Positions 56,807 to 64,000 of a DNA stretch of 64,000 nt are shown in pieces. The position numbers were made by a program, and so were the translations under genes. Source of the stretch: Marinomonas communis (GTDB taxonomy: Bacteria > Pseudomonadota > Gammaproteobacteria > Pseudomonadales > Marinomonadaceae); assembly GCF_004363305.1 (NCBI RefSeq), contig NZ_SNZA01000001.1, positions 1 to 64,000 on the forward strand. The letters are read 5' to 3'. Each line of letters starts with the position of its first letter. Position 1 is the stretch's first letter. The notes beneath the pieces were generated by a model. That model did no database searches. It was not told the origin of the DNA and saw only the letters and a list, made by a program, of their open reading frames with translations.

Positions 56807-58075
56807 ATGTCTATGAACGTATTTGATTTAGCCGAAGAAAATTTATCCGACAATGCTGTCATCAAAGTAGTTGGTGTTGGCGGTGGTGGCGGTAATGCCG
56901 TCAAGCACATGCTTGAAAGTAATCTTGATGGTGTTGAATTCATCTGTGCGAATACCGACTCTAAAGCCCTTATTGGCTTGGACTCAGGGATCACTTTACA
57001 GCTTGGTACGACTGTAACGAAAGGATTGGGTGCCGGTGCTAACCCTAATATCGGTCGCGACTCAGCACTTGAAGATCAGGAAAAAATTACTGAACTGTTA
57101 ACCGGTGCTGATATGGTATTCATCACTGCTGGTATGGGTGGTGGTACTGGTACAGGCGCTGCGCCAGTTATCGCAAAAGTAGCTCGTGAACTTGGTATTC
57201 TTACGGTTGCAGTGGTAACAAAACCGTTTCCGTTTGAGGGGCGTCGTCGAGCTAAAGTTGCAGATGAAGGTATTAAAGAGCTGCGTGACAATGTTGACTC
57301 ATTAATTACTGTGCCTAACGAGCGATTACTACCTGTTCTTGGTAAGAATATTTCGCTATTGAAAGCGTTCGGTGAGGCTAACAATGTTTTGCTAAACGCG
57401 GTTCAAGGTATCACTGATTTGATCATGCGCCCAGGTCTGATTAACGTCGACTTTGCCGATGTGCAAACGGTTATGAAAGAAATGGGTATGGCGATGATGG
57501 GGTCTGGCTCCGCAACAGGTGAAGATCGTGCTCGTGTTGCAGCAGAGGCGGCTATTCATAATCCATTGCTAGAAGATATTAACCTGAAAGGTGCGCGCGG
57601 AGTGTTGGTAAACATCACGGCGAACGATGAGGTTGGTCTTTCTGAGTTCACCGAGGTTGGTAACATTATTGAAGAATATGCTTCTGAAGATGCAACCGTA
57701 GTAATTGGCTGTGCTATTGATCCAAGTGTTGGTGAAGAGATGCGAGTGACAGTTGTAGCGACTGGATTGGAAGGTAAGGGTGGTATGGCGCAAATGCAGT
57801 CAGCTGTTGGGTCTTCCTTAACCTCCTCAGCAACTACATCTGCTTCGATTTCTCAGTCTGCTGCACCTGTTGCAAAGCCTGTTGAGTCAAAGGCTGAGAT
57901 TGCATCACCAGTAAACACCGCCGTGCCTCAGGCTGAGCCTGTTCGAACGAGCTCTGCGGAGTCTGTGTCTCAAAAAGTTGAATCTAAGACAGGTGATAGT
58001 GGATCAGCCCAGACAACAGAAGATAAATTGTCATACTTGGATATTCCGGCGTTTTTACGACGTCAGGCTGACTGA
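56807..58075 (+). CDS. ftsZ: Cell division GTPase FtsZ
   Basis: The tubulin-like protein that forms the Z ring. The N-terminal glycine-rich [15 protein letters not shown], the tubulin signature GGGTGTG at 111-117 and the T7-like segment [11 protein letters not shown] are all intact. A Ser/Ala/Glu-rich linker of about 90 residues leads to the conserved C-terminal peptide [13 protein letters not shown], which binds FtsA and ZipA. Length is 422 residues. Confidence 0.98.
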   Translation: MSMNVFDLAEENLSDNAVIKVVGVGGGGGNAVKHMLESNLDGVEFICANTDSKALIGLDSGITLQLGTTVTKGLGAGANPNIGRDSALEDQEKITELLTGADMVFITAGMGGGTGTGAAPVIAKVARELGILTVAVVTKPFPFEGRRRAKVADEGIKELRDNVDSLITVPNERLLPVLGKNISLLKAFGEANNVLLNAVQGITDLIMRPGLINVDFADVQTVMKEMGMAMMGSGSATGEDRARVAAEAAIHNPLLEDINLKGARGVLVNITANDEVGLSEFTEVGNIIEEYASEDATVVIGCAIDPSVGEEMRVTVVATGLEGKGGMAQMQSAVGSSLTSSATTSASISQSAAPVAKPVESKAEIASPVNTAVPQAEPVRTSSAESVSQKVESKTGDSGSAQTTEDKLSYLDIPAFLRRQAD

Positions 58076-58186
58076 TAATTTGTTTTGCGCAAAAAATGCG
58101 CAGTATTGGGTTTGTGAATTGTATAAAACGAAGCTTGTTGGTATTATCCCGACAAATTTTAATTGTCATCATATTGTAGGAATATA

Positions 58187-59101
58187 ATGGTACGTCAGCG
58201 CACGCTAAAAAACATTATTCGCGCTACCGGAGTGGGTTTGCACTCTGGCGAAAAAGTTTACCTAACACTCAAGCCAGCGCCAGTAAATACTGGTGTGGTT
58301 TTTGTGCGTACAGATTTAGAGCCAGCTGTAGAGATCTTGGGTACGGCTCAGGCTGTTGGTACGACCAACTTTGCCACGGCTTTGCGTGATGGTGAGGTAA
58401 CAGTGAGCACTGTTGAGCATCTAATGTCTGCTTTTGCAGGTCTAGGTATTGATAATGCTTATGTTGAGCTGAGCTCTAGCGAAGTGCCTCTAATGGACGG
58501 TAGTGCTAGTCCTTTTGTTTTTCTTCTTCAATCTGCTGGTATTGAAGAGCAGAATGCTGCGAAGAAGTTTATTCGTATTAAGAAGTCAGTGCGTGTTGAG
58601 GATGGTGATAAATACGCGTCTTTGGAGCCGTTTAATGGTTTCCGTTTGTCATTCACCATAGATTTTCAGCATCCAGCGATTGATGAAGAAGTTCAACATA
58701 CGTCAGTTGATTTTTCTACAACAACTTTCGTAAAAGAGATTGCTCGTGCCCGTACGTTCGGTTTTATGAAGGATATTGAATACTTCAAAAACAATAATCT
58801 AGCTCGCGGTGCGAACATGGAGAATGCGATTGTTCTTGATGATTATCGTGTTCTTAATGATGAAGGTCTTCGTTACCGTGATGAGTTAGTGCGTCACAAA
58901 GTGCTTGATGCGATTGGTGATTTGTACTTGCTTGGTCACAGTGTCATCGGTGAGTACAAAGCATTCAAGTCAGGACATGGCTTAAACAACAAGCTGCTAC
59001 TTGAGCTGCTGCAAAATGAAGATGCTTGGGAATATGTGACATTCGAAGAGGATGAAGCATTGAACCCGATTTCCTTCAAAGAATCTGCTGCAACTGCTTA
59101 G
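58187..59101 (+). CDS. lpxC: UDP-3-O-acyl-N-acetylglucosamine deacetylase
   Basis: The committed step of lipid A synthesis, a zinc deacetylase. Motifs are [20 protein letters not shown] at the N-terminus, [15 protein letters not shown] with a zinc histidine, and [15 protein letters not shown] plus [11 protein letters not shown] with the other ligands and the catalytic His. The start ATG 58187 follows TAGGAAT; upstream in-frame codons are not used. Length is 304 residues. A terminator closes the cluster. Confidence 0.97.
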   Translation: MVRQRTLKNIIRATGVGLHSGEKVYLTLKPAPVNTGVVFVRTDLEPAVEILGTAQAVGTTNFATALRDGEVTVSTVEHLMSAFAGLGIDNAYVELSSSEVPLMDGSASPFVFLLQSAGIEEQNAAKKFIRIKKSVRVEDGDKYASLEPFNGFRLSFTIDFQHPAIDEEVQHTSVDFSTTTFVKEIARARTFGFMKDIEYFKNNNLARGANMENAIVLDDYRVLNDEGLRYRDELVRHKVLDAIGDLYLLGHSVIGEYKAFKSGHGLNNKLLLELLQNEDAWEYVTFEEDEALNPISFKESAATA

Positions 59102-59118
59102 TTATTGAGCAATAACAT

Positions 59119-59147
59119 AAAAAGCCAGACATATGTCTGGCTTTTTT
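59119..59147 (+). terminator. Intrinsic terminator after lpxC
   Basis: AAAAAGCCAGACAT (59119-59132) pairs perfectly with ATGTCTGGCTTTTT (59133-59146), closing in practice on an ATAT loop, with a T-run. It marks the end of the dcw-lpxC unit. Confidence 0.9.
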
Positions 59148-59231
59148 CGTTATAAGGGCTTGATAATTCATGTTTTGTAGCTATCTACCATGTTAGACTC
59201 TAAATCATTCAAATATTAAGTTGTGTGAAAA

Positions 59232-61919
59232 ATGTTCGGAACAGTCATTAAAAAAATTGTCGGTACTAAAAACGACCGAGAAGTAAAGCGCTATAAAAAA
59301 GTCGTCTCTCAAATCAATAAGTTAGAAGATTCTTATAAGCAATTATCCGACGATGATTTGATGGCTAAGTCAGCTGAGTTTCGGGAGCGTCTGGCTAAGG
59401 GCGAGTCTCTTGACTCTCTTTTGCCAGAAGCTTTTGCGACCGTTCGTGAGGCAAGTAGCCGTGTGATGGGGATGCGTCACTTTGACGTGCAGATGATCGG
59501 TGGCATGGTGCTTAACGATGGTCGTATTGCGGAAATGCGTACGGGTGAAGGTAAAACGCTGGTTGCAACCTTAGCAGTGTATTTAAATGCCCTAACAGGT
59601 AAGGGTGTGCATGTTGTCACAGTAAACGATTACTTGGCTCGACGAGATGCTAACTGGATGCGCCCTTTGTACGAATTTCTCGATATGAGTGTAGGTGTCG
59701 TGCACGCGGGTCAAGAGCGTGAAGAAAAGCGTGCTGCTTATCAGTCTGATATTACCTATGGTACGAATAATGAATTCGGTTTTGATTATCTTCGAGACAA
59801 TATGGTGTTCCGTATGGAAGATCGTATGCAACGCGAGCTAGCGTTTGCTGTTGTCGATGAGGTTGACTCGATTCTTATTGATGAGGCACGAACGCCACTT
59901 ATCATTTCAGGTGCGGTAGAAGACAGCTCTGAACAGTACCGCAAGATTAATGCTCTTGCTCCATTGCTTGTTAAGCAGGAGGAAGAGGGCGAAGAGGTTG
60001 GTCACTACACATTTGATGAATCTCAGCGTAATGTTGAGTTAACCGAAGACGGTCACCAGTTTGTTGAAGCATGGCTTGTAGAGCAAGGCATGTTAGAAGA
60101 AGGTGACAGTCTTTATGCGGCCAGCAACTTGCAATTGCTGCATCACGTATACGCTTGTATGCGTGCACATGTTGTGTTCAAGAAAAATGTTGATTACGTC
60201 GTGCAAGGTGGTCAGGTTGTTATCGTCGATGAGCACACTGGTCGAACAATGGCTGGTCGACGTTGGTCTGAAGGTATTCACCAGGCTGTTGAGGCAAAAG
60301 AAGGCGTTACCATTCAAGCTGAAAGTCAAACGCTTGCATCGACAACGTTCCAGAACTATTTCCGTTTATACGACAAGCTGTCAGGTATGACGGGTACGGC
60401 AGATACAGAAGCATTTGAGTTTCAGCAAATTTATGCTTTGTCGGTTATCGTTATTCCTACTAACAATCCAGTTCAGCGTAAAGATTTTAACGATTTAATC
60501 TTTATGACAACGGAAGAAAAGTTCGAAGCGATTGTTAAGGACATTGAAGAAAATGTCCAAAATGGTCGTCCAGTATTGGTTGGTACCGCTTCGATTGAGT
60601 ATTCAGAGTTGTTATCTGGCTTCCTAGACAAAAAAGGCGTTAAGCATAATGTATTGAATGCTAAGCAGCATGAGCGAGAAGCAGATATCGTTGCGGAAGC
60701 CGGTCGTCCTGGTGCTGTAACCATTGCTACCAACATGGCTGGTCGTGGTACGGATATCGTTTTGGGTGGTAACTTACAAGTTGAGTTGTCACAGCTAGGT
60801 GAAGATGCAACTGAAGAGCAGAAAGAAGCTCTGAAAGCGGATTGGCAAACTCGACATGAGGCTGTGTTAGCGGCGGGTGGTTTGCATATTATTGGTACTG
60901 AGCGACATGAGTCTCGTCGTATTGATAATCAGCTTCGTGGTCGTGCGGGTCGTCAAGGTGATGTTGGTTCTTCGCGCTTCTACTTGTCTCTAGAAGATAA
61001 CCTAATGCGTATCTTTATGTCTGAGCGTATCAAGAAAATGATGCAGGCTTTGGGGATGGAGAAAGGTGAAGCGATCGAGCACAAAATGGTATCAAATGCC
61101 ATTGAGAAAGCTCAACGTAAGGTAGAGGGGCGTAACTTCGATATTCGTAAGCAATTGCTTGAATACGATGATGTTGCAAACGATCAGCGCCAAGTAATTT
61201 ATCGTCAACGTTACGACATGATGTCTTCTGATGATTTGTCGGCAGCGATTCAGTCTATGCGTGAAGAAGTTGTGGCGGGCTTAATCGATGAATACATTCC
61301 ACCACAAAGTATCTTTGATCAATGGGATCTTGAAGGTTTAGAAGAGCGCATCCGTAACGAATTCGGCTTAGAGTTAGCGATTCAACAATGGGTGGCAGAA
61401 GACAAAAAATTGTATGAAGAGCCGCTGCGTGAAAAGATTCTGCAGTCATTTGTAGATGACTATGAGGCTAAAGAAGCGGTTGCAGGCGCTGAAGGTCTTC
61501 GTAACTTTGAGAAGCAGGTTCTTTTGCAAGTTCTTGATACGCTTTGGAAAGAGCATCTTCAAACAATGGATATGTTGCGCCAAGGAATTCACCTGCGTGG
61601 CTATGCTCAGAAAAACCCTAAACAAGAGTACAAGCGTGAAGCGTTTGAGTTGTTCCAAGGGTTGCTTGAGCAGATTAAATTTGAAGTAATTCAAGTTGTT
61701 ACTCGTGTAAAAGTTCAGTCTGCTGAAGAGGCTGAAAAGATCGAAGCTGCTCGTCGTGAGCAAGCTGCTAAAACAACAGTAACGACAAATGTATCTGATT
61801 CCAATGAAGGGCAAGCGTCTGCAGGTGATGCAGGTGACGTGCCACGAGTAGGTCGTAATGAACCGTGCCCTTGTGGATCAGGTAAGAAATACAAGCAGTG
61901 TCACGGTAGTTTAGTTTAG
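59232..61919 (+). CDS. secA: Preprotein translocase motor ATPase SecA
   Basis: Drives Sec export by ATP hydrolysis at SecYEG. Walker A is [12 protein letters not shown] at about residues 100-110, Walker B is [18 protein letters not shown], and [14 protein letters not shown] and [15 protein letters not shown] complete the helicase-like motor. The C-terminal SEC-C zinc motif is [14 protein letters not shown], which binds SecB and lipids. Length is 895 residues. No secM-like gene lies in the 130-base gap after lpxC. Confidence 0.98.
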   Translation: MFGTVIKKIVGTKNDREVKRYKKVVSQINKLEDSYKQLSDDDLMAKSAEFRERLAKGESLDSLLPEAFATVREASSRVMGMRHFDVQMIGGMVLNDGRIAEMRTGEGKTLVATLAVYLNALTGKGVHVVTVNDYLARRDANWMRPLYEFLDMSVGVVHAGQEREEKRAAYQSDITYGTNNEFGFDYLRDNMVFRMEDRMQRELAFAVVDEVDSILIDEARTPLIISGAVEDSSEQYRKINALAPLLVKQEEEGEEVGHYTFDESQRNVELTEDGHQFVEAWLVEQGMLEEGDSLYAASNLQLLHHVYACMRAHVVFKKNVDYVVQGGQVVIVDEHTGRTMAGRRWSEGIHQAVEAKEGVTIQAESQTLASTTFQNYFRLYDKLSGMTGTADTEAFEFQQIYALSVIVIPTNNPVQRKDFNDLIFMTTEEKFEAIVKDIEENVQNGRPVLVGTASIEYSELLSGFLDKKGVKHNVLNAKQHEREADIVAEAGRPGAVTIATNMAGRGTDIVLGGNLQVELSQLGEDATEEQKEALKADWQTRHEAVLAAGGLHIIGTERHESRRIDNQLRGRAGRQGDVGSSRFYLSLEDNLMRIFMSERIKKMMQALGMEKGEAIEHKMVSNAIEKAQRKVEGRNFDIRKQLLEYDDVANDQRQVIYRQRYDMMSSDDLSAAIQSMREEVVAGLIDEYIPPQSIFDQWDLEGLEERIRNEFGLELAIQQWVAEDKKLYEEPLREKILQSFVDDYEAKEAVAGAEGLRNFEKQVLLQVLDTLWKEHLQTMDMLRQGIHLRGYAQKNPKQEYKREAFELFQGLLEQIKFEVIQVVTRVKVQSAEEAEKIEAARREQAAKTTVTTNVSDSNEGQASAGDAGDVPRVGRNEPCPCGSGKKYKQCHGSLV

Positions 61920-61946
61920 TCATTTAGTTTAGAGCGAGAGGCCAAT

Positions 61947-63167
61947 ATGGCAGTTGGATTAGGTCCTTTTCCTGTGATTCCTTCGATTGAAGGTGTTCGT
62001 TTCGCTGCGATGGAAGCAGGTATAAAGAAAGCAAACAAAAAAGATGTTGTTGTTTTTGAGCTGGCTGAAGGATCCGCAGTAGCGGGTGTCTTCACTCAGA
62101 ATCAGTTCTGTGCGGCACCTGTTCGCGTCTGTCGCGAGCATCTCGCCAAGGCTAAGCCTCGCTATCTTGTGATTAATACTGGCAACGCTAATGCTGGGAC
62201 GGGTAAATCAGGTATGCAGAACGCTTTGCATACTTGTGAGACGCTTGCCAACTTGACCGGTGTGGCTCTAGAGCAGGTATTGCCATTTTCAACAGGGGTG
62301 ATTGGTGAGCCGTTGCCTGTGTCAAAAATTACCGGTGTTTTGCCAAGTGCTTTGACATCTCTGGCTTCAGAGGGTTGGGAGAATGTAGGACGCGGTATTA
62401 TGACAACAGACACCTTACCTAAAGGTGCCTTTCGTCAAATTGAATTAGCGGGTGAAACAATCACTATCGGTGGTATTTCGAAAGGTGCAGGCATGATTCG
62501 TCCGAATATGGCGACTATGCTGGGCTTTGTTTTCACGGATGCTGCTGTTGACCCTCTTGCTTTGCAGGCGTTGTTGGCTCAAACAACAAACCAGAGCTTT
62601 AACAGGATCACCATCGATAGCGATACATCGACTAATGATTCCTGCATCGCTGTGGCAACGGGTAAGGCTGCTAACCCTGAGATTTCTGATCTTACACAAG
62701 GTGACGGTGCTAAGTTTGCTCAGGCATTTCTTGAGGTTATGCAAGAACTTGCACATGCCATTGTTCGCGATGGGGAAGGGGCGACTAAGTTTGTCACAGT
62801 AGAAGTGAAGGGTGCTAAGGTTCAGTCAGATGCGACTAAGACCGCATTTGAGATTGCACATTCGCCACTTGTTAAAACTGCTTTATTTGCATCAGATCCG
62901 AACTGGGGCAGAATCTTGGCGGTTGTAGGTCGCGCTGGAGTTGAGAATCTAAACGTTGATACGGTTTCTTTGTCTATTAATGGTTGCGAAATTGCTTGTG
63001 AGGGCGGTCGTTCTCCTGATTACAATGAAGAAGCGGGTCAAGCAGCAATGAATCCTGAAGAGATTCATATTGTCGTAGATCTTGGTGCAGGTGATGCTTC
63101 AGATACGGTCTGGACAACTGATTTCTCCCATGAATACGTAACGATTAACGCAGAGTACCGTACTTGA
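61947..63167 (+). CDS. argJ: Bifunctional glutamate N-acetyltransferase / ornithine acetyltransferase ArgJ
   Basis: Recycles the acetyl group from N-acetylornithine to glutamate in arginine synthesis. It self-cleaves before the nucleophilic Thr190 in RPNMATMLGF into alpha and beta chains. NTGNANAGTGKSGM and ITIDSDTSTNDS are family segments, and SDPNWGRILAVVGRAG is near the C-terminus. Length is 406 residues. The stop overlaps the Nudix start by one base. Confidence 0.97.
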   Translation: MAVGLGPFPVIPSIEGVRFAAMEAGIKKANKKDVVVFELAEGSAVAGVFTQNQFCAAPVRVCREHLAKAKPRYLVINTGNANAGTGKSGMQNALHTCETLANLTGVALEQVLPFSTGVIGEPLPVSKITGVLPSALTSLASEGWENVGRGIMTTDTLPKGAFRQIELAGETITIGGISKGAGMIRPNMATMLGFVFTDAAVDPLALQALLAQTTNQSFNRITIDSDTSTNDSCIAVATGKAANPEISDLTQGDGAKFAQAFLEVMQELAHAIVRDGEGATKFVTVEVKGAKVQSDATKTAFEIAHSPLVKTALFASDPNWGRILAVVGRAGVENLNVDTVSLSINGCEIACEGGRSPDYNEEAGQAAMNPEEIHIVVDLGAGDASDTVWTTDFSHEYVTINAEYRT

Positions 63168-63550
63168 TGGTTATTCGAGTTGCCGCAGGCGTCATTATCC
63201 GTAATGAGCAGGTGTTCATTGCGCTACGCTCGCAAGATAAGCATCAAGGCGGTTGCTGGGAGTTTCCAGGAGGGAAGGTCGAAACCGATGAAGAGCCTCA
63301 AGCTGCGCTAGAACGTGAGTTGCAAGAAGAGTGTGGGATCGAGGTGATTCATTCGCAGATCTTTAAGCTTATTAAGCATGATTACCCGGATAAATCTGTT
63401 GAATTGCACTTTTTCAAAGTCACGGATTTCTCAGGGGAGGCGCATGGGAAAGAAGGTCAAGAAGTGGCTTGGGTGCCTGTAGCCGATCTTGCTAATTATC
63501 GCTTTCCAGAAGCTAATGTTCCTGTGGTAGACGCTTTGCTAGATGAGTAG
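63167..63550 (+). CDS. mutT: MutT-type Nudix hydrolase (8-oxo-dGTP diphosphatase)
   Basis: Removes oxidised dGTP from the nucleotide pool. The Nudix box at residues 36-58 fits Gx5Ex7REUxEExGU (GKVETDEEPQAALERELQEECGI). Length of 127 residues is that of MutT. ATG 63167 overlaps the argJ stop as TGATG. The place after secA/argJ is the usual one for mutT in gammaproteobacteria. Confidence 0.93.
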   Translation: MVIRVAAGVIIRNEQVFIALRSQDKHQGGCWEFPGGKVETDEEPQAALERELQEECGIEVIHSQIFKLIKHDYPDKSVELHFFKVTDFSGEAHGKEGQEVAWVPVADLANYRFPEANVPVVDALLDE

Positions 63551-63593
63551 TTGAAGTAAGGTTGTTTGATGCTTTACTAATCTCATTTAATGT

Positions 63594-63625
63594 AAATGGC
63601 CCGCTCAAAGCGGGCCATTTTTTTT
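63594..63625. terminator. Bidirectional terminator between mutT and the receiver gene
   Basis: AAATGGCCCGCT (63594-63605) pairs with AGCGGGCCATTT (63609-63620) over a CAA loop, with a T-run to 63625. It lies between convergent genes; the T-rich side overlaps the receiver stop codon. Confidence 0.88.
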
Positions 63626-63986
63626 AGTCAAGAATCTTATGTAATAGCACTCGTAGGGTTTCTGGCTCAAAGACTTTGTCGCATATTGCGTCAACGCCTT
63701 CTTGGGTGATGTTTGCCAATTGAGGTTGGTCAGCATTGGATGCCACCATAAGGATTGGTATATGCGAAAGGTGTTCAGTCATTCTTACGGTGTGTGTAAA
63801 TTCAATGCCGTCCATTTCAGGCATGTTGTAATCTGTTATCACAAGGTCATAGTTTTCATCGTTCATAAGCGTTATGGCGTCGGCACCATTTACGGCAACA
63901 TCGATATTAACAATCCCCATGCTTTCTAATACGCGTGTAATGTGCTTTTGAGCAAGGCGGCTGTCATCAACAATCAATACTTGCAT
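63624..63986 (-). CDS. Single-domain CheY-like response regulator
   Basis: A 120-residue stand-alone receiver. It has D7/D8, the phosphoacceptor D52 (VITDYNMPEMDG) and the conserved lysine in ICDKVFEPETLR. The residue after that lysine is Val rather than the common Pro, and the switch position reads VAS. No output domain follows. A partner kinase is not visible; it may lie beyond the right edge. Role in chemotaxis or another pathway is unknown. Confidence 0.88.
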   Translation of the reverse strand: MQVLIVDDSRLAQKHITRVLESMGIVNIDVAVNGADAITLMNDENYDLVITDYNMPEMDGIEFTHTVRMTEHLSHIPILMVASNADQPQLANITQEGVDAICDKVFEPETLRVLLHKILD

Positions 63987-64000
63987 TTCGTGTGGATCGA

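Noticed and set aside
58086-58102. TGCGCA-AAAAA-TGCGCA hairpin after ftsZ as a terminator
   Set aside because: The stem is only 6 bp and no T-run follows on the plus strand.
59102-59231. A secM-like arrest peptide gene before secA
   Set aside because: The 130-base gap holds a terminator and no open frame with a signal peptide or arrest motif.

Overview
The window looks like chromosome from a marine gammaproteobacterium of the Oceanospirillales, most likely Marinomonas or a close relative. This is inferred from gene order and protein style, not from any search. The block psd, motAB, rsgA, orn, nnr, tsaE, amidase, mutL, miaA, hfq, hflX, hflK, hflC, DUF2065, hisZ, purA follows the order I know from Pseudomonas. 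So do wrbA/arsC-like/proS and rnpB beside mraZ. GC content looks moderate, and by eye lower in the first 8.6 kb, especially in the M50 gene.

Region 1 (1-8598) is the accessory part. It starts inside a very large repeat adhesin with near-identical 300-bp VCBS/cadherin-like repeats. Downstream, tightly packed on the same strand, are a TolC-like outer-membrane lipoprotein, a short HlyD/RND-type adaptor, a GAF-like/TM/HlyD fusion, a PqqD-like/M50/HlyD fusion with an intact HExxH, a Tat-exported Bug-family (TctC-like) binding protein, and a small exported protein. No gene here encodes an ABC ATPase, and the adhesin C-terminus has no RTX repeats. This is the best candidate for a poorly described system: a type-I-like secretion apparatus in which a membrane metalloprotease with a fused adaptor domain sits where the ABC transporter would be.

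Region 2 (8565-27760) is housekeeping: phospholipid synthesis (psd), an HDOD regulator, the flagellar stator (motAB), ribosome assembly (rsgA), oligoribonuclease, metabolite repair (nnr), t6A synthesis (tsaE), cell separation (amidase), mismatch repair (mutL of the endonuclease type), tRNA modification (miaA), hfq, hflX, the FtsH modulators hflKC, hisZ and purA.

Region 3 (27787-40805) is mixed: a GGDEF diguanylate cyclase, a YegD-like Hsp70, a minus-strand run (SMP-30 hydrolase, proS, ArsC-like, WrbA, DUF2069), a HIT protein, an unusual DUF2786-like coiled-coil protein, class I fumarase, and a CpxRA-like two-component pair.

Region 4 (40831-59147) holds the RNase P RNA gene with its own promoter and terminator, then a complete canonical dcw cluster from mraZ through ftsZ and lpxC. 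A likely MraZ operator with a 10-bp period lies just before mraZ. Most genes overlap or abut, which implies one long transcription unit for peptidoglycan precursor synthesis and division.

Region 5 (59232-64000) carries secA, argJ, a MutT-type Nudix gene and, convergent on the minus strand, a stand-alone CheY-like receiver. No tRNA genes, insertion sequences, prophage or CRISPR arrays were seen. No stretch over about 300 bases lacks a gene, apart from the rnpB locus, which is annotated.
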